A stretch of 64,000 nucleotides of DNA from JAJPHF01 sp035293805 (GTDB lineage Bacteria; Chloroflexota; UBA6077; JAJPHF01). The stretch's first letter is position 1. Each line of letters begins with the position of its first letter. Under the pieces are notes generated by a model that saw only the letters and a list, made by a program, of their open reading frames with translations, made no database searches and was not told where the DNA came from. Where the stretch lies: the NCBI GenBank assembly GCA_035293805.1, contig DATGMD010000063.1, positions 6,797 to 70,796 on the forward strand, read 5' to 3'. The translations under genes and the position numbers were made by a program. Below, in pieces: positions 59,479 through 64,000 of the stretch.

Positions 59479-61848
59479 TCAGCGCATCTCCACGAGCCAG
59501 TCCACCGCCACGACGCCATGGCCCGCGGGCCGCACCAGTACCGGGTTGAGGTCGAGCGCCGCGAGGCGGTCGGCGTGGGCCAGCGCCAGCGCGCCCAGCC
59601 GCACGAGCGTGTCGGCCAGCGCCGCCACGTCGGCGGGCGGCCGGCCGCGCACGCCGCTGAGCACGGCGGTGCCGCGCAGCTCCGCGATCATCGCCCGCGC
59701 GTCGTCCAGCCCGAACGGCGGCAGGCGCAGCGCCACGTCGTGCAGCACCTCCACGAGCACGCCGCCCAGCCCGAGCACCACCGCCGGGCCAAACAGCGGA
59801 TCGACCTTGACGCCGAGGATCACCTCGACCCCGTCGGCCACCAGCGGCTGCACCGCCACGCCGGCCAGCCGTGCCCCCGGCAGGCGCCTGGCAACCTCGG
59901 CCATCATCTCGGCGTAGGCCGCGCGCACGGCGGCCGCGTCGGCGCAGCCCACGCGCACGCCCCCCACGTCGCTCTTGTGCGCCACGTCGGGCGACTCGAT
60001 CTTGAGCACGACCGGGTAGCCCAGCGCGTCGGCCGCGGCCACCGCGCCCGCGGCGTCGGCGGCGAAGCGCGTGGGCACCAGCGGGATACCGCCCGCCTCC
60101 AGCCACCGCATCGCCTCGGCCGTGCCCAGTACGCCGGAGATGGCCCCCTCAGGATCGAGGGGAGGCGCACGCCGGGAGAGCCGGGGCGCTCTCTCGCCGG
60201 CGGGCTGCTCCCCGTCTCCTCCCCGGGGGTGCAGGGGTGCTCCCCTGCCGGGGGCTTCCCCGTTCGCCTCTCCCCGGGGGTGCAGGGGCAGTGGCGCTCG
60301 CAGTATTCCGCGCCACACCCTGCCGGGGGGCGTGGGGGGTGTCCCCCCAACCTGCTCTCCTCTCCCCTCAGGACTGGGGGGCTGGGGGGGCGCGGACCTC
60401 GCCACGAACGCGCGGTACGCCCGCAGGTGGGCGAGCGCGCGCATGGCTAGCTCCGTGCCGTCGAGGTAGGGCACGCCCGCCTCGGCCAGCGTCTGCACGA
60501 CCTCGCCGTCCTGCACGCTGCCCGTCATGCTGCCGAAGGCGACCACCAGCCGCGGGCGGGTCGGCGCGGCGGCCTGCACGGCGTCGCGGATGACGCGGCT
60601 GAAGTCGCGCGAGGGCGTGCGGCCGCTGGGCTTGGGCGGCTCGGCGTTGAGGTGGATGGCGACGACGTCCACGGCGTCGTCGCCGAGCAGCGTGTCGACG
60701 ATCTGCGGGTAGAGGCGCGGGTCCTCGTAGACGGCGCCCGTGCCGTCGAGGGGGTTGCGCGGGCGGGCGAACGCGGGGAGCGCATCTTGCAGGCGCGCGA
60801 CCGAGGCCGGCGAGAGCGAGGGCATCGCCAGCCCGACGACCGCCGCGGCGTCGGCCACCAGCCCGCACTCGCCGCCCGAGCCGCTGAGCGCGGCCAGCCG
60901 CCAGCCGCCGGCGTAGTCGCGCGCGCTGGCGAACAGCGCGATCGTCTCCACCAGCTCGTTCAGGCCGTGGACTTGGACAATGCCGCACTGGCGGAGCAGC
61001 GCGTCCACGATCTCCGGCGTGCCAGCCAGCGAGCCGGTGTGCGCGAGCGTGGCCTGGCGCGCGTTCTCCGAGCGCCCGACCTTCATCATGATGAGCGGCT
61101 TGCCGAGCGCCGCCGCGCGCGCCGCTACCTGTCGCAGCTTCGCGGGCTGCTTGAAGCCTTCGACGAACGCGGCGATGACCCGCGTGGCGTCGTCCTCGAC
61201 GAGGTACTCCAGATAGTCCTCGACGGTCGTGCCGGCCTGGTTGCCGCAGGAGATCAGGTAGCTGAAGCCGATGGCGCGGCCGTGCATGAGCGGGATGGCG
61301 ATCTGGGTGCTGAGCCCGCCGCTCTGGGAGATCAGCGCCACGCCGCCCGGGCGCAGCGGGTCGGGGATCTCGCCGCTGAAGGCCGGCGCGCGGGCGTGGA
61401 TGTTGAAGACGCCGTAGCAGTTCGGGCCGCAGATCGGGAAGGCGCGCTCGTGGGCCAGCCGCTCCAGGGCCGCGTAGCGCGCCTCGCCGGCCGCGCCGAC
61501 CTCCGAGAAGCCGCTGGAGAGCACCACCGCCGCGCGCACCCCGGCGTCGGCCGCCTCCGCCAGCGCGGCCGGCACGTGCTCGGCGGGGATGGCGACGACC
61601 ACGCAGTCGGCCGGCTCGGGCGTGGCGCGCAGGTCGGGGTAGCAGCGCAGGCCGCGCACCTCGTCGTACTTGGGGTTGATCGGATAGACGGGGCCGGGAA
61701 AGGCGAAGCGCTGGAGGTTCGCGACCACGCGCGTGCCCCGCGCCGCGCGCTGCGACGCGCCGAGCACGGCGACGCTGCGCGGGCGCATCAGCGGCGCGAG
61801 GTCGCGCCCGCCCTCGCGCGCGCGGCTGTCGGCCACCTGCACGTCCAT
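59479..61848 (-). CDS. acyl-CoA synthetase (NDP-forming) / acetate-CoA ligase, fused alpha-beta
   Basis: 789 residues. CoA-binding and ligase domains (about 12-470) contain RSVAVLGASQRAARGTRVVANL, ISQSGGLSTQIA, SCGNQAGTTVEDYLEYL and the phospho-histidine loop LAHTGSLAGTPEIVDALLRQ. The ATP-grasp part (about 575-789) contains YPVVLKIESPDVAHKSDVGGVRVG and AVVLGLGGVLVEV. Residues ~488-568 are a Pro/Gly/Arg linker translated from palindromic repeats. It forms acyl-CoA from acid, CoA and ATP (or the reverse with ADP). Translation is followed closely by the enoyl-CoA hydratase gene. Confidence 0.92.
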   Translation of the reverse strand: MDVQVADSRAREGGRDLAPLMRPRSVAVLGASQRAARGTRVVANLQRFAFPGPVYPINPKYDEVRGLRCYPDLRATPEPADCVVVAIPAEHVPAALAEAADAGVRAAVVLSSGFSEVGAAGEARYAALERLAHERAFPICGPNCYGVFNIHARAPAFSGEIPDPLRPGGVALISQSGGLSTQIAIPLMHGRAIGFSYLISCGNQAGTTVEDYLEYLVEDDATRVIAAFVEGFKQPAKLRQVAARAAALGKPLIMMKVGRSENARQATLAHTGSLAGTPEIVDALLRQCGIVQVHGLNELVETIALFASARDYAGGWRLAALSGSGGECGLVADAAAVVGLAMPSLSPASVARLQDALPAFARPRNPLDGTGAVYEDPRLYPQIVDTLLGDDAVDVVAIHLNAEPPKPSGRTPSRDFSRVIRDAVQAAAPTRPRLVVAFGSMTGSVQDGEVVQTLAEAGVPYLDGTELAMRALAHLRAYRAFVARSAPPQPPSPEGRGEQVGGTPPTPPGRVWRGILRAPLPLHPRGEANGEAPGRGAPLHPRGGDGEQPAGERAPRLSRRAPPLDPEGAISGVLGTAEAMRWLEAGGIPLVPTRFAADAAGAVAAADALGYPVVLKIESPDVAHKSDVGGVRVGCADAAAVRAAYAEMMAEVARRLPGARLAGVAVQPLVADGVEVILGVKVDPLFGPAVVLGLGGVLVEVLHDVALRLPPFGLDDARAMIAELRGTAVLSGVRGRPPADVAALADTLVRLGALALAHADRLAALDLNPVLVRPAGHGVVAVDWLVEMR
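60145..60390. repeat. palindromic repeats inside the acyl-CoA synthetase gene
   Basis: Several GGGGTGCAGGGG/CCCCTGC and CCCCCGGGGGTG-type units (for example at 60212-60240 and 60275-60292) make up the linker-coding part of the gene. They resemble the intergenic G/C-rich repeats elsewhere but keep the frame open. Confidence 0.65.
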
Positions 61849-61883
61849 CGGCCCTCCCCCGCCGGCCGTCCCGGCGTGCCGCG

Positions 61884-61889
61884 ATTATA
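61884..61889 (-). promoter_or_regulatory. -10 TATAAT for the acyl-CoA synthetase operon
   Basis: Perfect TATAAT on the minus strand 36 bp before the ATG at 61848; no convincing -35. On the plus strand TTGACA at 61911-61916 could serve the hydrolase gene but has no -10 at the right distance. Confidence 0.45.
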
Positions 61890-62016
61890 GCGCAGCCGCG
61901 AGCCAGACCCTTGACAGCCTGACAGAATGCCGGCACTATACGCTCGGGTCGCGCGGCGCGCCAGTCCGCCAGGGCCAGCCGGCAATCAGGCCCGCCGCCC
62001 CGGGGGCAGCCATCCC

Positions 62017-62042
62017 AGGGCCGGGGCTCGCCCCCGGCCGCC
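62017..62042. repeat. GTAGGGCAGGGG-type palindromic repeat unit
   Basis: AGGGCCGGGGCTCGCCCCCG followed by GCCG, a last member of the family seen at 9188, 33407, 43055 and 52133. The rest of 61849-62154 shows nothing else recognisable. Confidence 0.55.
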
Positions 62043-62154
62043 CAGCCGTCGCACTCAACCGCGGGGCGGGCTACTGGCTCCGCCGTGTCACACACCGCGC
62101 GCGCCCGACACACGAACAGGCGATCGGTCCGAGGACGTGGAGGAGGAGGCAATC

Positions 62155-62931
62155 GTGTACGAGGCGATGATCGCCGAGACCATCGGCATCCCGGGGCACA
62201 ACGGCGACATTATCGAGGCCTACTACGCCCGCCCGGTCACGGCGGGCCCCGTGCCGGGCGTGCTCGTGCTGCACCACATGCCCGGTTGGGACGAGTGGAG
62301 CAAGGAAGTCACGCGCAAGATCGCCTACCACGGCTACGCGGCCATCGCCCCGCACCTCTTCTCGCGGCACGGGCCGGGCCGCTGGGACGACCTCGCGGCC
62401 GCAGCACGGTCGGCGGGCGGCGCTTCCGATGCCCAGGTGGTGGGCGACTCGGAGGGCGCCATCGCCTTCCTGCGCGCGCAGCCCGACTCCAACGGCAAGG
62501 TGGGCGTGATCGGCTTCTGCTCGGGCGGGCGCCAGGCGTACATGCTCGCCTGCAAGATCCCCTTGCTCGACGCCGCGGTGGACTGCTGGGGCGGCCGCGT
62601 GATCGCCACGCCCGCCGACATCACGCCGGCGCGGCCGGTGTCAGTGATCGACATGACGCCCGACATGGCCTGCCCGCTGCTGGGCATCTTCGGCAACGAC
62701 GACGAGAACCCCGACCGCGAGCAGGTCAACAAGACCGAGGAAGTGCTGAAGCGGCACGGCAAGGAGTACGAGTTCCACCGCTACGACGGCGCTGGCCACG
62801 GCTTCTTCGCCTGGGACCGGCCGGGCTACCGCCCCGAGCAGGCCGTCGACGGCTGGAAGAAGGTCTTTGCCTTCTTCGAGAAGCACTTGCAGACCGCGCC
62901 GGCCCTGGCCGCCGCGGGCGCCGGCCGGTAG
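62155..62931 (+). CDS. dienelactone hydrolase family protein
   Basis: 258 residues from GTG 62155, 4-5 bases after GGAGGAGG. Alpha/beta hydrolase with cysteine nucleophile: VLVLHHMPGWDEWSK, AIAPHLFSRHG, Cys122 in GVIGFCSGGRQAYM, acid near ACPLLGIFGNDDEN and His in YDGAGHGFFAW. Such enzymes open lactone rings in aromatic degradation (beta-ketoadipate-type) or act as general esterases. A small DUF6295-like gene follows 10 bp later. Confidence 0.92.
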   Translation: MYEAMIAETIGIPGHNGDIIEAYYARPVTAGPVPGVLVLHHMPGWDEWSKEVTRKIAYHGYAAIAPHLFSRHGPGRWDDLAAAARSAGGASDAQVVGDSEGAIAFLRAQPDSNGKVGVIGFCSGGRQAYMLACKIPLLDAAVDCWGGRVIATPADITPARPVSVIDMTPDMACPLLGIFGNDDENPDREQVNKTEEVLKRHGKEYEFHRYDGAGHGFFAWDRPGYRPEQAVDGWKKVFAFFEKHLQTAPALAAAGAGR

Positions 62932-62941
62932 GGGGCACCCG

Positions 62942-63226
62942 ATGTGTACCTACATCAACAACAAGGTGGACCTGACCGGCCACGGCAAGGGCGTCGCCGA
63001 CTGGATCAAGCTGACCAAGGCGAACGTGTACTACGACCATCCGGCGAGCGCGCCGCTCGACCACGCGCTGATCATCGACTTCGTGAACGAGGCGGCCGGC
63101 CCCGGCGCGCGCGTCTCCGTCGAGCTAAGCGCCGCCTCGGCCCAGTCGCTGATCCAGGCCATCCAGGCCGCCCTCGACAGCGGCGCCGCCGAGCACGGCC
63201 ACCCGCTCGTCGCCGCCAGCCACTAG
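62942..63226 (+). CDS. DUF6295-like small protein
   Basis: 94 residues from ATG 62942. It begins MCTYINNKVDLTGHGKGVADW and continues with LTKANVYYDHPASAPLDHALIIDFVNEAAGPGARVSVELSAASAQSL, which I recall as a family of small proteins annotated DUF6295. Function unknown. Likely co-transcribed with the hydrolase, followed by a terminator. Confidence 0.8.
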   Translation: MCTYINNKVDLTGHGKGVADWIKLTKANVYYDHPASAPLDHALIIDFVNEAAGPGARVSVELSAASAQSLIQAIQAALDSGAAEHGHPLVAASH

Positions 63227-63253
63227 CTCCGGCGGGCGCTGCGCAAGGCCTCA

Positions 63254-63284
63254 GAGCGGGCCGGGAGCGATTCCCGGCCCGCTC
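63254..63284 (+). terminator. terminator hairpin after the hydrolase operon
   Basis: GAGCGGGCCGGGA (63254-63266) and TCCCGGCCCGCTC (63272-63284) form a perfect 13-bp stem with a 5-base loop, then GCTTGCCCTCTT. It marks the end of the operon and of the GC-rich block. Confidence 0.75.
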
Positions 63285-63336
63285 GCTTGCCCTCTTGCAG
63301 CCGCGGCGCTATCTAGTCGCCATAGAAGACGACAAA

Positions 63337-63706
63337 CTAGCCGCTGCTTTCGCATTCCCGCGCCAGAGCCTTCAACTCTTCTGCAAATGCCAATGCCCGT
63401 GGATCACGGCTGCCCGAGATAAGACGATCGAACTCTGCGATAAAGGGCCTCGTCTGCAGGCGGTTGAAGTACGTGTCACCATACCAATCGATGAAGCGCC
63501 AACAGATAGATGTCGGGTCGTCGATGGGTGGTTGCAGGGACTCCACAACACCAGGTGGGCAAGCCAGCTCTTTCACGATCCACCCATGTTCCGTTACCAG
63601 GCGAACGAGACTGGGCATATGGCCCCCAGGCGTAGGTCTGGTTCGGATCGGACATCGAGCAGGCGAGGCTAATTGCCAGCAGCGTACTTGCAGCGACGGC
63701 CGGCAT
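63337..63706 (-). pseudogene. frameshifted lipoprotein gene (candidate)
   Basis: From ATG 63706 the frame gives a lipoprotein-like start (VAASTLLAISLAC, then SMSDPNQTYAWGP) but drifts into Arg-rich sequence. The next frame, entered near a GGGGG run at about 63619-63627, continues with VRLVTEHGWIVKELACPPGVVESL and DDPTSICWRFIDWYGDTYFNRLQTRPFIAEFDRL to a stop at 63337. The two halves look like one protein broken by a one-base shift. Alternatively the 93-residue frame (63337-63618) is a complete small gene. Base composition is clearly less GC-rich than upstream. Confidence 0.4.
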
Positions 63707-63860
63707 CGTCGTACAGACTGTCGTCGAACGCGTGTAAGCGTTCAGGCCCGCCTTGAAGCGGACGCTCGTGGGTCGAGCGGCGAGGCGGTATACCGCGGTC
63801 TACGAAGCTGGCCGATCCGCTCCTGCCGCCAAGCATATGGGCCGCGACCCCCAGACCCCG

Positions 63861-64000
63861 CTAGTACTCCGTCACACCTGAAACGCTGGGTAGAGATGCT
63901 TGAGCTTGATCCGGGCATCGGCCGTGGTGAAGCGCCAGTCGATCCGCTGGCCGGCGGCGTTGCGGGCGGCGACCCAGGCCGCGACTTCCTGCTCGACCGT
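63861..64000. mobile_element. end of an IS630-type insertion sequence, cut by the window
   Basis: The transposase frame ends at 63872. CTAGTACTCCGTCA at 63861-63874 is the likely terminal inverted repeat beginning at a TA dinucleotide, as expected for IS630/Tc1-type elements that target TA. Confidence 0.6.
63872..64000 (-). CDS. IS630-family transposase, C-terminal fragment
   Basis: 43 codons are visible, entering from beyond the window: TVEQEVAAWVAARNAAGQRI followed by DWRFTTADARIKLKHLYPAFQV and a stop. This is the conserved C-terminus of IS630-type DDE transposases, including the WRFTT.DARIKL motif. Confidence 0.85.
   Translation of the reverse strand, partial: TVEQEVAAWVAARNAAGQRIDWRFTTADARIKLKHLYPAFQV

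Noticed and set aside
61911..61942. Promoter TTGACA...TATACG before the dienelactone hydrolase
   Set aside because: The spacer would be 20 bp, too long for a normal sigma-70 promoter; mentioned only as a possible -35.

Overview
This is a very GC-rich (roughly 70 percent), densely coded bacterial chromosome segment. It holds about 60 protein genes, no rRNA or tRNA that I can recognise, no CRISPR array and no prophage. The gene content suggests an uncultured Chloroflexota bacterium: a cytochrome c maturation operon with a CcmI-like/BNR-repeat protein, many type III CoA-transferases, luciferase-like flavin oxidoreductases, GlcG/HbpS proteins, UbiD decarboxylases and orphan NitT/TauT-type substrate-binding lipoproteins. 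The taxonomic assignment is inference.

Layout. 1-5.4 kb (minus): a cytochrome c maturation operon (ccmG/dsbE, CopD-like membrane gene, ccmE, ccmF, ccmH, ccmI-like fusion cut by the window edge). 5.4-9.1 kb: two hypothetical genes, a CNNM/CorC-type transporter and a threonine aldolase. 9.4-21.6 kb (minus): one long directon headed by a UbiD decarboxylase and two type III CoA-transferases, then UbiX, a benzoate-CoA-ligase-like enzyme, an ABC ATPase, a second UbiD, a DUF120 (CTP-dependent riboflavin kinase-like) protein, a split-barrel flavoprotein and a CysS/MshC-like enzyme. A divergent LysR regulator and an ABC permease/ATPase pair follow. I read this block as an aromatic-carboxylate activation and decarboxylation cluster, with phthalate-type chemistry the best analogy, carrying its own prenyl-FMN cofactor genes.

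24.7-37.3 kb: an SDR dehydrogenase, an M16 peptidase pair with its active site apparently split between two subunits, an SBP/ATPase pair, a flavin oxidoreductase, another SBP, and an ECF41 sigma factor with its partner FAD oxidoreductase and a matching ECF41-type promoter. Two inverted ~260-bp copies of a structured-looking non-coding element lie upstream of the SBP gene (28.87-29.12 kb) and of the FAD oxidoreductase (37.42-37.68 kb). 38.1-43.0 kb (plus): a complete BMP-family (nucleoside-type) ABC importer. 43.1-48.7 kb: two more SBPs, a Gfo/Idh/MocA oxidoreductase, a Uma2 nuclease-like protein and GlcG/HbpS. 48.9-51.7 kb (plus): a three-gene redox cassette made of a reductive-dehalogenase-like Fe-S protein, a paralogue without the Fe-S domain and a ferredoxin-GlcG/HbpS fusion. 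51.8-63.2 kb: small secreted proteins, a DapA-family aldolase, an aldo/keto reductase, an LLM oxidoreductase, two SBPs, enoyl-CoA hydratase, an NDP-forming acyl-CoA synthetase and a dienelactone hydrolase. 63.3-64 kb: compositionally different DNA with a broken lipoprotein gene and the end of an IS630-type transposase.

Several short intergenic repeat families run through the window. One supplies the start codons of three genes, another is read into the C-terminus of one protein, G/C-rich repeats of a similar kind form the inter-domain linker of another, and a 60-bp tandem array appears to derive from the 3' end of ubiX. The strongest candidates for something undescribed are the paired structured element, the dehalogenase-like/ferredoxin-HbpS cassette, and the UbiD/CoA-transferase/riboflavin-kinase cluster.
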